Positions 8,205-17,886 of a stretch of 64,000 nt of DNA are shown one piece after another; position 1 is the stretch's first letter, and each line of letters starts with the position of its first letter. The stretch is from Flavobacterium sp. (GTDB taxonomy: Bacteria; Bacteroidota; Bacteroidia; Flavobacteriales; Flavobacteriaceae). The notes under the pieces are model-generated. The model had not been told where the DNA came from, searched no databases, and saw nothing but the letters and a program-made list of their open reading frames with translations. The stretch is taken from positions 44,720-108,719 of the forward strand of contig JAHEZJ010000023.1 in the NCBI GenBank assembly GCA_023251135.1, written 5' to 3'. A program made the position numbers and the translations under genes.

Positions 8205-10340
8205 TTATTTCCAAATAATCGCCTGAGCCGGTTGTAATGGATTTTGACCCACTAGTATTTTGCTTCCCTGAGGTATAGGCAATTGGATTGGCTCATTGGT
8301 ATAATTTACACCTACATAAAAACCATCTCTCCATTCTACAAATACGCCTTTTGGCAAATCATCAATCGTTACTTTCGCACGTTCGTAAACCGATCTTACC
8401 ACTTGTCTTTCCAAATCTCCGTCTTTACTTTCTGCTCCAATATAAGTTACGGTTCCTTTTCCTAATTTTCTGGTAATTGCTGCGGCTTTTCCTTTGTAAA
8501 ACTGATCGGCATAAGTGGCCAAAACTTCTGTTCCCGGTTTCGGTTCTAATACATCAGCCCAGGTATTCCATTTATAGGTATTGTTTCCGGCATTTATCGT
8601 TCCGTTTACATCTGCAACAAGCATGTCAAAGAAATCTACATCAGCACCAATTAACGGAACGATCGGTGCACTCCATTTGGCTTCAAAGAAATGTCCGTTT
8701 TTATCTTTCTGACCAGTTCGGCAGGACAAGATCAGATTACCACCATTTTCTACATATTTAGTCCATTTATCTACCAGTTTCTGATCGATAAGCTGGTAAG
8801 CCGGGGCCACAATAAAAGGATAAGCAGAGAAATCGTCTTCTTCGGTGATAAAATCCATTGGCGCAGCAGTCGATTTTACAGCAGATGTATAGGTATTTCG
8901 GTGTCTCCACGTGCTCCAAAATTCCGTTTGTTTTTGGTTTTCCAAATCCCAAAGATTTTCATGACTCCATAAAAAACCTGTTTTTCTTTTGGCAAGATCC
9001 GCCGGAAGTACTGCTTTTGGATTGTATTCTTTTCGAAGCAGTTTCATGTCTTCGATGGATTGTACAAATTCTTTTCCGCCTGTTGTCAGGGTTACACCAT
9101 CCGTACCTACAATTCCGTCGTGGTACATTTCGCTGCTTCCTAACGGATGTCTGTATCGGTACGTACAAGTAAACGAACAACCTCCACCGAAAGCCTGCGA
9201 GATCCACATATGAACCGTTCCCGGAAGTAATTGCGGATTTATACTCGCCCAGTTCACCTGACCCGGCTGCATTTCCATAACACCGGTAACCCCGTTTATG
9301 GATCTGTAATAATCATTGGCTTCTGATATTTTGTTTGGATGTCCCATTCTAAAATTCTGACCACCCAATTGATTTCTTCCGCTTACCGGATACATGGTAT
9401 AGGTAGCAAAATCCATTTTATCAGTTCTTCTCGGATCTGCCCCATACACTACATTGGTGTAATTGGTCGTAATCCATTGTTTCGGATCAACGTATTTTCG
9501 AAGTGTTTCAGCTTGTAAATTCAAGTATTCCGCCTGAGAATCTGCTGTAAATCTTTTAAAATCTAATATAGCATGCGGACTTAGTTTGTCTTCAAAGTAG
9601 ATCTCGGCATTTGGAATCGCAATTTGTTCGAAGTTGTTGTAGCGAATGCTCCAAAAACTTCCAAGCCACTCGGCATTTAATTTCTCAATCGTACCATACT
9701 TCGCTTTTAGCCATTTCTGAAATCCTTTTTGTGCAGAGGGACTAAAATCATCCGGAGCTCCTGGCTCGTTATCCACTTGCCAGCCCATAATGTTTTTATT
9801 CTTCCCGTATCTTTTTCCAAGTTCGGTAACTATTTTCTCTACAAACGCTCTGTACTTTTCATTCGATACCGATTGATTGGCTCTGTTGCCATGTTCCCTG
9901 CGGCGTCCGCTTGCATCAACCAGATAGATTTCAGGATATTTTTCACCCATCCATGCCGGTGGTGTTGGTGTTGGCGTGCAAAGAATAACTTTTAAACCTT
10001 CTTTCTCTGCGATCGCAAGAGCATCGTCGAGCCATTTGAAATCGTACTTTCCTTCTTCAGGCTCCATATACGTCCAGGCAAATTCGGCAAAATGAGTAAA
10101 CTCGAATCCCAGTTTTTTAATGTTTTTTAAATCACGCTCCCATTGCTCTCTTGGCCATTGTTCCGGGTAATAATAAACCCCAATCTGCATTAAATCAGGC
10201 TTTGAGAAAAAACGCTGCGGATCTTTTTTTTCTGTCGCTGTAGTTTTTTTCGTTTGAGCAAAAACAGGTACCGAATTGCAATTCGCAATAAGCAATCCTG
10301 TTGCTACTATTTTTGTGAATGATATTTTATGGTTGAACAT
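8205..10340 (-). CDS. GH42 beta-galactosidase, exported
   Basis: A glycoside hydrolase family 42 enzyme of about 711 residues. The TIM-barrel starts at IGVYYYPEQWPREQW. The general acid is Glu201 in GWQVDNEPG and the nucleophile is Glu365 in GVMEMQPGQ (numbered from the longer start at 10367), followed by the trimerisation and C-terminal domains. I prefer the ATG at 10340, which begins a normal signal peptide (MFNHKISFTKIVATG...VFAQ), because the longer start adds a 9-residue non-signal extension. Most GH42 enzymes are cytosolic, so export to the periplasm is notable and fits a PUL. It lies between the GH63 gene and the kinase/phospho-lyase gene. GH42 enzymes remove terminal beta-galactose; no GH53 galactanase is nearby to suggest pectic galactan. 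Confidence 0.9.
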   Translation of the reverse strand: MFNHKISFTKIVATGLLIANCNSVPVFAQTKKTTATEKKDPQRFFSKPDLMQIGVYYYPEQWPREQWERDLKNIKKLGFEFTHFAEFAWTYMEPEEGKYDFKWLDDALAIAEKEGLKVILCTPTPTPPAWMGEKYPEIYLVDASGRRREHGNRANQSVSNEKYRAFVEKIVTELGKRYGKNKNIMGWQVDNEPGAPDDFSPSAQKGFQKWLKAKYGTIEKLNAEWLGSFWSIRYNNFEQIAIPNAEIYFEDKLSPHAILDFKRFTADSQAEYLNLQAETLRKYVDPKQWITTNYTNVVYGADPRRTDKMDFATYTMYPVSGRNQLGGQNFRMGHPNKISEANDYYRSINGVTGVMEMQPGQVNWASINPQLLPGTVHMWISQAFGGGCSFTCTYRYRHPLGSSEMYHDGIVGTDGVTLTTGGKEFVQSIEDMKLLRKEYNPKAVLPADLAKRKTGFLWSHENLWDLENQKQTEFWSTWRHRNTYTSAVKSTAAPMDFITEEDDFSAYPFIVAPAYQLIDQKLVDKWTKYVENGGNLILSCRTGQKDKNGHFFEAKWSAPIVPLIGADVDFFDMLVADVNGTINAGNNTYKWNTWADVLEPKPGTEVLATYADQFYKGKAAAITRKLGKGTVTYIGAESKDGDLERQVVRSVYERAKVTIDDLPKGVFVEWRDGFYVGVNYTNEPIQLPIPQGSKILVGQNPLQPAQAIIWK

Positions 10341-10419
10341 ACTTTGTACTATTGTTGTGTTAATCAAATTTAGATAGTTATTCTTAACTCGCTGTCGGTA
10401 ATTTATAAAAGTTTAATTA

Positions 10420-10565
10420 AACACATAGAGACATAGATTTTATTCTTAAAAAAGAGAATACGATAAGAAACACATTTCTTCACACATAGTCCCGATGCAT
10501 CGGGATGCATTAATGCGAAGTGAAACGTCTTTTTTGAGCGTACATAATCTATGTCTCTATGTGTT
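10420..10565. repeat. 146-bp palindromic element with 20-bp perfect terminal inverted repeats
   Basis: AACACATAGAGACATAGATT (10420-10439) and its exact reverse complement (10546-10565) bound the element. In the middle is a 16-bp perfect palindrome TCCCGATGCATCGGGA (10490-10505). It fills the gap between the GH63 stop and the GH42 start. The short open frame across it is only a by-product. Similar CTATGTGTC repeats are, from memory, common in Flavobacterium genomes; MITE-like by structure. Confidence 0.75.
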
Positions 10566-10593
10566 AAAATTTTATAAACAACAGCTTGTTTCA

Positions 10594-12600
10594 CTATTTA
10601 TCTTCTAAAAGCAGCATTAAATAATGAGAAGCCGACCAGCTAAAATTGTAGGCTTCCAATCCTTTTCCCGTAACTGGCTGGTAATTTTCTCTGATAGAAG
10701 TTCCTTTGTCCAAAACTCCTTCTGCATTATAAAGCAGTTTGTGGGCCAGTTCATTGGCTTCCTTCGTGTATCCGTATTTTTCCAGTCCGTTTATCCCAAA
10801 ATAGCTTTGATCAAGCCAAACTGGTCCTCTCCAGTACCCATTATTCGGTTTAAACTTTGGATGATTGGCGGCTAGCGTTGGTAACGGAACAAAGGTGTTG
10901 AAGCTGGCGGTATCCATCATATTCTTTTTCGCCAATTGAACCTGCTCTGCAGTCGCTACTTCCGCCCAAATAGGCAAATATCCTTCACAACCCATTGCTT
11001 TTATTAATGTTTTGCCATCAATTGTGGTATCGTAAAACCAACCTGTCGCAGCATCCCAAAACTGATTTTGAATTCTAACTTTCAAGGCGCTGCTTTCTTC
11101 CTTCCATTTCTTTGCCTCTTCTGTTAGTTTTAAAACTTCTGCCATCTTTTGCAGATAGTTTTTTTCAGCATACAAAAAGGAATTTAAATCAACACTTTCC
11201 TGGTCTAAGGAATAGGCTTTCTCTCCATTTTTAAGTATTTTACTATCATCAAAACGAACGGCATTGTCCATTCCGCTTTCCCATTTTGCAGCAATCACAG
11301 TTCCGTCGGTCGAACCAAATTCGCATAAACCATCCTGATCATGGTCGCGTTCTTTGTACCACCAGTTGTGGTATGATTTTAACTTCGGATAAAACTCTTT
11401 TATAAAATTTGCATCTTTTGTTTTTTCATAAATTTTCCAGATTGCCCAAGCCGCAAGCGGTGCTTTGGTGTTTCGGTAGTTGTTTTCTTCAAGGAGATTG
11501 TTTCTGTAAATACAATCGGGAATAAACCCGTTTGGCTCCTGATAATCAAACAAGGCACGCATTTGATCTTTTGCCAGTTGCGAATCGTAATTGGCTACTG
11601 CAACCGCATGTTTCCAGCTGTCCCAAGCCCAAAAACCATGGAACCACTCGTAGTTGTAACTTGGAAAAAGACCTCCGTGTTTTAAACCTTCTGCTGCAAT
11701 TCGGGTATTGTTTTGTAAAGTCAATGCCAGTTTGGCTACCAAATCAGAGTAAACGACATCTTTGTAAATATTTTTCTTTCTGGCAATTAATTGCGTCAGT
11801 TGATTTTCTTTTTCTTTTTGTGTGTTGTTCAGCAGTGTAGTAAATACTGTTTTGGCAATGTTTTCGTTCTCACTTTTCCAGGAGTACTGAGGAAAAATAA
11901 AGGTTTGTGAAACGACTATTTCTTTAGTTTCATTTGGTTTTAAAACCAATTTCTCTGTTTGGGCATTGTATCCCTGCTTGGTAATTTCAATTTCGGGAGT
12001 ACTGTTCAAAAATTGAATATAGCCTGTTGCCGTACTTTTGGTCGAAACAATTTTTAGCATTTTACCTTCTTTTGACAATTGTAAATCAGTTAAAAAAAGT
12101 GTAGAGCTGTATGAAGGAAAAAGTGTTATGACTTTTCCTGATGTATTGGTAATGCTTGTTTTTTGTAAAACAGAATGCCCTGATAAATACACCAACTGCT
12201 GTTTTACCGTTAGTTTATCATTTTTAAATTCCTGCTCGAGATGGCTGTTGTAGCTGTTTTGACTCACCAGAGTGTTTTTCCATTGGATTGCTTCTTTTTT
12301 GTTTTCATCCTGAAGCTGCAACGAAACAAACGAAGGACTTAACCAAACGCCATTTTGTTCCGTCATTAAAAATGGTCCCGAGAATCCCGCCTGGACTGCT
12401 GAGGGCTCTAAAAATCCAAATGCAAACCACGCTCCTTTGTCTGAAAAGGCCAATGATTTTCGGTCCGTGGCATTGGTTGGATTTCCTTTATAGTTCAGAC
12501 TGTTTTTACCCGATTCTAAGTTTGGATAGCTCTTTTGTGTCCAACCGGATTGTACTATAAAAAAGGAGGCAAGAATAAAAAGTATTTCCTTTTTGCTCAT
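10594..12600 (-). CDS. GH63 (YgjK-like) alpha-glucosidase, exported
   Basis: A 668-residue enzyme with signal peptide (ends ...VQSGWTQ, about residue 22), an N-terminal beta domain and an (alpha/alpha)6 barrel of the GH63/MGH1-like type. The catalytic acid of E. coli YgjK (in WESGMDNA) is matched here by Asp445 in KWESGMDNAVRFDDSK. The catalytic base is matched by Glu638 in SIRENYQP. FHGFWAWDSWKHA and NGYWRGPVW are further family motifs. GH63 includes processing glucosidase I, which cuts alpha-1,2-linked glucose, and YgjK, which acts on glucosyl-galactose-type disaccharides. The gene is downstream of SusD and upstream of GH42, separated from both by repeat elements. This order suggests removal of an alpha-glucose cap before beta-galactose. 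Confidence 0.87.
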   Translation of the reverse strand: MSKKEILFILASFFIVQSGWTQKSYPNLESGKNSLNYKGNPTNATDRKSLAFSDKGAWFAFGFLEPSAVQAGFSGPFLMTEQNGVWLSPSFVSLQLQDENKKEAIQWKNTLVSQNSYNSHLEQEFKNDKLTVKQQLVYLSGHSVLQKTSITNTSGKVITLFPSYSSTLFLTDLQLSKEGKMLKIVSTKSTATGYIQFLNSTPEIEITKQGYNAQTEKLVLKPNETKEIVVSQTFIFPQYSWKSENENIAKTVFTTLLNNTQKEKENQLTQLIARKKNIYKDVVYSDLVAKLALTLQNNTRIAAEGLKHGGLFPSYNYEWFHGFWAWDSWKHAVAVANYDSQLAKDQMRALFDYQEPNGFIPDCIYRNNLLEENNYRNTKAPLAAWAIWKIYEKTKDANFIKEFYPKLKSYHNWWYKERDHDQDGLCEFGSTDGTVIAAKWESGMDNAVRFDDSKILKNGEKAYSLDQESVDLNSFLYAEKNYLQKMAEVLKLTEEAKKWKEESSALKVRIQNQFWDAATGWFYDTTIDGKTLIKAMGCEGYLPIWAEVATAEQVQLAKKNMMDTASFNTFVPLPTLAANHPKFKPNNGYWRGPVWLDQSYFGINGLEKYGYTKEANELAHKLLYNAEGVLDKGTSIRENYQPVTGKGLEAYNFSWSASHYLMLLLEDK

Positions 12601-12698
12601 GTTGTTTTGTTTTTATGGTGTGTTTTTTAGTTAGATAATGTAGTAAATCTTTCTTTAACTTAAGTGTTTTACCTTAGATTTAGGGGATTTTTTTTAAT

Positions 12699-13035
12699 CC
12701 TTTAATCTGCGGCTTTATTACAGTATCTATTTAATCTTTGCATTCAATATTCTCCCGCAGATCGAGCAGATTGAGCAGATTTTCTTTAATCTTTCTGATC
12801 CTTTAATCTGTGGCTGTATTTCAGTAACTACTTAAGCTTTGTGTTCAATATTCTCCCGCAGATTGAGCAGATTGAGCAGATTTTTTCTAATCTTTCTGAT
12901 CCTTTAATCTGTGGCTGTATTTCAGTAACTACTTAAGCTTTGCGTTCAATATACTCTCGCAGATGGCAGATTGAGCAGATTTTTTCTAATCATTCTAATC
13001 CTTTAATCCGTGGCTTATATTTCAGCGCGTAGTTA
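12699..13035. repeat. Tandem repeat, ~101-bp unit, three copies plus a partial fourth
   Basis: Unit starts (CCTTTAATCTG) fall at 12699, 12800, 12901 and 13000, giving periods of 101, 101 and 99. Each unit contains CTCCCGCAGAT followed by repeated GAGCAGATT. Copies 2 and 3 are nearly identical, while copy 1 and the last are diverged, consistent with recent internal duplication. It lies in the 563-bp gap between the SusD and GH63 genes. It is not a CRISPR: there are no unique spacers between short identical repeats. Confidence 0.85.
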
Positions 13036-13077
13036 ATTTCTTCTAAATATGTGAGGCTTCTGGATATAAAAATTAAA

Positions 13078-13106
13078 CCTACAAGGTCCGAAAAAGACCT
13101 CGTAGG
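13078..13106 (-). terminator. Intrinsic terminator after susD
   Basis: CCTACAAGGTC (13078-13088) and GACCTCGTAGG (13096-13106) pair with one mismatch across a 7-nt loop. On the minus strand the stem is followed by TTTAATTTTT. This would end or attenuate the SusC-SusD message before the GH63/GH42 genes, which are separated from it by the tandem repeat. Confidence 0.75.
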
Positions 13107-13163
13107 ATTAAAAATCTCTATTGAAAATCAATTTTTAGGAATTGACTTCTTTCCTTTAAAGGA

Positions 13164-14663
13164 TTAATTCGCTTGTAGTTCCGTTAAAGGAATTGGGTAA
13201 AAGCTGTTTTTTGCTGTATCAAAACCAGTACGTCCCACTGCATCAAGTGCTGTTTTAGTTTTTCCCCAACGACGTAAATCATAAAAACGATAGTTTTCTA
13301 ATGGGAATTCTATGATTCTTTCGTGTTCGATCTGCGCTTTAACTGCTACTGCGGTTGTTCCAGTCATGGCTGGCATATCGGCTCTTTCGCGAACTTTGTT
13401 GATGTAAGGGATTGCTTCTCCGGTACGTCCCAACTCATTCAATGCCTCGGCTTGCATCAACAATACATTGGCATATCTCATCAAAGGAATGTTGATTGCC
13501 GTAAATTCCTGATTCATCTTTTCCTGAGTATTTGGAATATATCTGCGATACACCGGTTTGTCAGTACCTTCAAATTTTTCATCATAAGTAGCGCCTAATA
13601 CCATTGGATTGTTCGCATCATTAAAATAAGGATCTTTAAAGAAAATTGTGCTGTACAAACGGCTATCATAATTTCCTGTAGTGGCAATTTTTCCTTCTTT
13701 TTTGAATTCGTTTATCAGCATTGCACTCGGAAGAATCTCATCCCATCCGCCCAATTCTGCAGCCGCCATCCAATAGTGAAGGGCATTACGATAGAAAGCA
13801 CCATTGGCAGTGGTTTCTGAAAATTGCAATTCAAAAATAGACTCCTTGCTATTTTTTGTCGTTCCATCAAACATAGAAACATAATCTTTAACCAACTCAT
13901 AGCCCTGTACTTTGTTCAGTGCAGTAAGTGCTTCGGTTAAAAAACTTTGTTTTTGAGCAGTTTCTTCGTACGCTCTGGTTAAATAGGCAAAACCAAGGTA
14001 ACTATTTGCTGCACCACTTGTTGCACGGCCTGTTTTATCTGTAGATTGTTTTGCAGGTAATATATCTGCAACCGCTTTAAATTCTTTTGTGATAAAATCC
14101 CACGCTTCCGCACGTGTAGAAAGCGGAATGTTCAAATCACTTTCTTTGGTTACATATTTATCTCTAACATAAATTTTTTCCCAGTTCAAAAGCAATTTCA
14201 TATGATAATAAGCGCGTAAAAAACGAGCCTCAGCTTCAATTTGTTTGCGATCAGCATCTGTTAATTTAGAACCCGGAACTTGTGGCAATTTATCAATAAC
14301 CTGATTGGCATTACTGATTCCTCTGTAATTAATTCTCCAATAACTGGTAAACTGGCTGTTTCCATTGGTATAAGTAAAAGTCGAAAGTTCTACCCAGTTT
14401 TGGTAATTCAAAGCATCGCTTCCTAGTTCGTTTATGTCTTCACGGTACGCTTCTACCGGCCATTTTATTTCGGCAAAAGACCATTCGTTAGTAGCGCATT
14501 CAAGCTGTCCATAAGTTGCCGCCAAAGCAGATTCGGCATCAGCCTTATTTCTCCAGAAATTCTCTGAGGTAAGTTCGTCCGGAGATTGTTGCTCCAGATA
14601 ATCACTACAACTTGTAATGGTCAACAGACCTATAGTGGATAATAATAAAAATATCTTTTTCAT
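13164..14663 (-). CDS. SusD/RagB-family nutrient-binding outer-membrane lipoprotein
   Basis: A 499-residue surface lipoprotein that captures glycans or glycopeptides for its SusC partner, whose gene ends 24 bp upstream. The lipobox is TITSCSDYLEQQSPDE (Cys19). The SusD TPR-like core and the RagB C-terminal motif ending in FDTAKNSFYPIPLTELQAN are evident; LMQAEALNELG and NKVRERADMPA are common to the family. Ligand specificity cannot be read from the sequence, but the downstream GH63 and GH42 genes argue for an alpha-glucosyl / beta-galactosyl ligand. Confidence 0.95.
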   Translation of the reverse strand: MKKIFLLLSTIGLLTITSCSDYLEQQSPDELTSENFWRNKADAESALAATYGQLECATNEWSFAEIKWPVEAYREDINELGSDALNYQNWVELSTFTYTNGNSQFTSYWRINYRGISNANQVIDKLPQVPGSKLTDADRKQIEAEARFLRAYYHMKLLLNWEKIYVRDKYVTKESDLNIPLSTRAEAWDFITKEFKAVADILPAKQSTDKTGRATSGAANSYLGFAYLTRAYEETAQKQSFLTEALTALNKVQGYELVKDYVSMFDGTTKNSKESIFELQFSETTANGAFYRNALHYWMAAAELGGWDEILPSAMLINEFKKEGKIATTGNYDSRLYSTIFFKDPYFNDANNPMVLGATYDEKFEGTDKPVYRRYIPNTQEKMNQEFTAINIPLMRYANVLLMQAEALNELGRTGEAIPYINKVRERADMPAMTGTTAVAVKAQIEHERIIEFPLENYRFYDLRRWGKTKTALDAVGRTGFDTAKNSFYPIPLTELQAN

Positions 14664-14687
14664 GATGGTGTCTTTTATAAAATAGAA

Positions 14688-17600
14688 TTAAAATATATAC
14701 TGAATACCCGATACAAACGATCTTGTAAATGGATACACAAAACGATCAACGCCAGTATTAAGCACAGAAGCACGTGAAAACTCAGGATCAATACCAGAAT
14801 AATCGGTGATCGTAAATAAATTCTCTACACTCACATAAAATCTAAGTTTGTCCATTTTTGCTTTGCCTAACATGCTGCTTGGGATAGTATATCCTAATTG
14901 CAATTGACGCATTCTTATAAAATTTCCACTTTCCAGAAAACGATCTGACTCACGGCTGTTTCCGTTAGGATCCTGCAATACCGCTCTTGGAATATCACTG
15001 CGGTTATCCGGTGTCCATGAATTTAAAGTTGAAGCCAGCATATTGGTTCCTGAATTCATAGACTCATAAAAATAACGATTTCCGTTGTACAATTTATTCC
15101 CCCAACCGCTTCCAATTAAAGCAGAGAAATCAAAGCCTTTATAGCTTGCCCCTAAAGTAAGGTTCACTTCTACTTTTGGTAATCCGGTTCCGGAGTACGC
15201 CTTATCTTTATCATCAATAACACCATCATCGTTCAAATCTTTAAAACGAATATCTCCTGGCTGAGCATTTGGCTGTAATAAAACACCATTTTTATTATGA
15301 GCTGCTACCTCTTGAGTAGTTTGGAAAATACCATCGGTTTTGTACAAGTAGAATCCACTAATAGGGCTTCCTACGCGTGCCTGAGTTGGAAAATGCTCGT
15401 CTCCGAATTTTAATCCTTCTCCATAAATAGTCTGCCCTTCGTTGGCTAGTGCTATTACTTTGTTTTTAAGTGTCGTAAAGTTTAAACCTGCATTGTATTT
15501 AAATTCATTAACCTGATCGCGGTAATTTACTTCAAATTCAAATCCACTGTTACTAATTTTACCTACGTTCAAAATCGGATCATCAACTCCGGCAGATGGA
15601 GCTAGTCTTTTTGTAATTAATAATTTGTCGGTCACATTGTGGTAGTAGTTCATCGAACCGCTAATTTTACCTTTTAAAAGGGTATAATCGATACCAATAT
15701 TTTTAGAATCTGTAGTTTCCCATTGTAGATTTCTGTTTTCTAACGCTTTTGCAATGCTTCCAGGCCAAGGGTTGCTTCCAATTCCTTGTACATAACCTGA
15801 ACCTAAACTATTACCGGTATTAATCAGTGTATTTGCAGAGTAATATCCTAAAGCTGCCTCATTACCCAATTGTCCCCAGCTGGCACGTAGTTTTAACGTA
15901 GAGATAAAAATATCTTTCGGGAAAAAATCTTCCTGTTCTATTTTCCAGCCTAATGCAATAGACGGGAAAGTTCCCCAACGGCTGTCTTTTCCAAACTTAG
16001 AAGAACCGTCTCTTCTAACGGTCATTTGCAACAAATAGCGATCATTGTAAGAGTAATTTAACCTGCTGAAGAAAGAAACACGATTGTACTGAAATTTTGA
16101 TCCGTCAGCAGTATATGTTCCACCTCTTCCGGCACCAATAGTTTCAAATCCCGGATCAAGAAATCCTGATGGACGGTCTATAGAAACCAATTGTCCATTC
16201 TCTACTGTATAATCGGTTGTTTTTCCTTCTACAATTACCTCGTTCCAGTTAGAGGCCTGACTGTTAAAAGTGTTACCAATCATTAAACCGAAAACATGTT
16301 TACCAAAAGTTTTATCAATTGTGATAATGTTGTCTAAGATTTGCTCGTTCCAGGTTGTTCTCAACTCCCTTTGCAACGGATATAAATGTACCTCTTTTGG
16401 ATTAGCAATGTATGGAGGAAAATGCTCCATTTGCTGGTTGTTCTTCACACGGTAAGAATACGCTAATTTATATTTTAACCAAGGCGCAAGATTCGCTGTT
16501 GCTGCAATATTGGCTGTAATATCTTGTCCTACATCGTTGCTTTTCTTAAAATGTTCTTCAGCAACCGGGTTTGTTCCGGCAGGCAGACCATTTTTACTGG
16601 TTAATCCATAACCGTATTCTTCATTATCGTCATAAACCGGAACCAAAGGCGACATGGTGTATACCTCTCTCAATTGGAAGTTAGGCAATGCATTTTGTGT
16701 TCCGATATAGGCCATTTTTCCGTCTATATCAAAAATAGATTTTTTAAAACTTACTCTTGCACTGGCCGTTTGTGATCCAAACTGATTGTCAATTACAATT
16801 CCTTTTTGTTTTACGAAGTTACCATACAAAGCAAATTTAAAATCACCTTGCCTTCCCTGAATTCCCAAACCGTAGTTTTGTGTAAATCCGGAACGGAAAA
16901 CCTCATCCTGCCAATCTGTGTTGATATCAGACGGAGCATTTATATATGCCGGAAGTGCCTTTGGCGAAGTCGCATATTTATTGTACTCATCGTACATTCT
17001 TTTGTGAACAGTACGGTATCCGTCAGCATCTAATAAATCTAATGTTTTAGATGGATTTGTGATGCTTAAAAAAGAGCTGAAATCTACTTTTACACCTTCT
17101 TTTTGCCCGTTTTTAGTCGTTACGATAATTACTCCATTTGCAGCAACAGATCCGTAAATTGCAGCTGCAGCACCATCTTTCAACACCTCCATTGATTCAA
17201 TATTGGTTGGATTTATGGTATTAATAGATCCTTGAAAACCGTCAATAATGTACAGTGGTTCTGTAGCTCCAAAGGTATTTACCCCACGGATTTTTACGCT
17301 TACAGCAGCTCCTGCCACACCACCGCTTTTTTGCACGTTTACCCCTGCAACTAGACCCTGAAGTGCTTCGGCCGGGCTCGTGGTAGCTCTGGTTTCAAGG
17401 CTCTCTTTTTTAACCGTAGAAATAGCTCCCGTAACGTTACTTTTTTTCTGAGAACCATAACCAATGACCACTACTTCATTCAGTTTATTGGTTTCTTCCT
17501 GCATGCTAACTGAAAGTTCAGCGCGGTTATTTACAGCCTCACTTTTCTCAATAAATCCCATGTATGAAAAGACAATAACCGGATTGACAAGGCTTGATGA

Positions 17601-17819
17601 ATATACTAAAGTATAATTTCCGTCAATATCAGTTGCTGCATTGTATTTAGAGTCTTTAATAGAAATACTCACACCTGGCAATGTATTGTTTTTGTCATCA
17701 GTGACTTTTCCAGAAATGGTCTTTTGTGCCTGATTTGCTTGCGCAAAGTTAATGTTTGGCAACCACAAGCATAACAGTAAAGGAATAAAATTTAATTTCC
17801 TAATGAGTAGTTTTTTCAT
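14688..17819 (-). CDS. SusC/RagA-family TonB-linked outer-membrane transporter
   Basis: A 1043-residue TonB-dependent importer. A signal peptide ends near NINFAQ, followed by a carboxypeptidase-regulatory-like domain (KTISGKVTDDKNNTLPGVS). Then come the TonB-box/plug region (LNEVVVIGYGSQKKSNVTGA and VNTFGATEPLYIIDGF) and a 22-strand barrel ending in aromatic FVSGIQYIF. There is no N-terminal STN domain, so it is not the transducer type that talks to an anti-sigma factor. This agrees with the absence of an ECF sigma pair or hybrid sensor in the locus. It lies downstream of the ALDH gene with a 152-bp gap containing an inverted repeat. Confidence 0.95.
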   Translation of the reverse strand: MKKLLIRKLNFIPLLLCLWLPNINFAQANQAQKTISGKVTDDKNNTLPGVSISIKDSKYNAATDIDGNYTLVYSSSLVNPVIVFSYMGFIEKSEAVNNRAELSVSMQEETNKLNEVVVIGYGSQKKSNVTGAISTVKKESLETRATTSPAEALQGLVAGVNVQKSGGVAGAAVSVKIRGVNTFGATEPLYIIDGFQGSINTINPTNIESMEVLKDGAAAAIYGSVAANGVIIVTTKNGQKEGVKVDFSSFLSITNPSKTLDLLDADGYRTVHKRMYDEYNKYATSPKALPAYINAPSDINTDWQDEVFRSGFTQNYGLGIQGRQGDFKFALYGNFVKQKGIVIDNQFGSQTASARVSFKKSIFDIDGKMAYIGTQNALPNFQLREVYTMSPLVPVYDDNEEYGYGLTSKNGLPAGTNPVAEEHFKKSNDVGQDITANIAATANLAPWLKYKLAYSYRVKNNQQMEHFPPYIANPKEVHLYPLQRELRTTWNEQILDNIITIDKTFGKHVFGLMIGNTFNSQASNWNEVIVEGKTTDYTVENGQLVSIDRPSGFLDPGFETIGAGRGGTYTADGSKFQYNRVSFFSRLNYSYNDRYLLQMTVRRDGSSKFGKDSRWGTFPSIALGWKIEQEDFFPKDIFISTLKLRASWGQLGNEAALGYYSANTLINTGNSLGSGYVQGIGSNPWPGSIAKALENRNLQWETTDSKNIGIDYTLLKGKISGSMNYYHNVTDKLLITKRLAPSAGVDDPILNVGKISNSGFEFEVNYRDQVNEFKYNAGLNFTTLKNKVIALANEGQTIYGEGLKFGDEHFPTQARVGSPISGFYLYKTDGIFQTTQEVAAHNKNGVLLQPNAQPGDIRFKDLNDDGVIDDKDKAYSGTGLPKVEVNLTLGASYKGFDFSALIGSGWGNKLYNGNRYFYESMNSGTNMLASTLNSWTPDNRSDIPRAVLQDPNGNSRESDRFLESGNFIRMRQLQLGYTIPSSMLGKAKMDKLRFYVSVENLFTITDYSGIDPEFSRASVLNTGVDRFVYPFTRSFVSGIQYIF

Positions 17820-17886
17820 TTTGGTAATGGTTTTGGTTAATTAAAATTTCGTTTTTTGTTTTTTTTTATTTGTAAGCGGGCACCTT

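Noticed and set aside
8858-9207. Overlapping open frames of 80-104 aa on both strands inside GH42
   Set aside because: They are shadows of a long, well-matched enzyme gene; none has a recognisable domain or its own promoter.
8205-10340. Ordinary pectic galactan PUL (GH42 with SusCD)
   Set aside because: No GH53 endo-galactanase, no hybrid sensor or ECF pair, and the neighbours are amino-acid catabolic genes; kept only as an alternative.
10403-10594. 63-aa open frame between GH63 and GH42
   Set aside because: It spans the 146-bp palindromic element with 20-bp terminal inverted repeats; coding is unlikely.
12699-13035. Possible CRISPR array
   Set aside because: The 101-bp units are contiguous and similar along their whole length; there are no short identical repeats separated by unique spacers and no cas genes.
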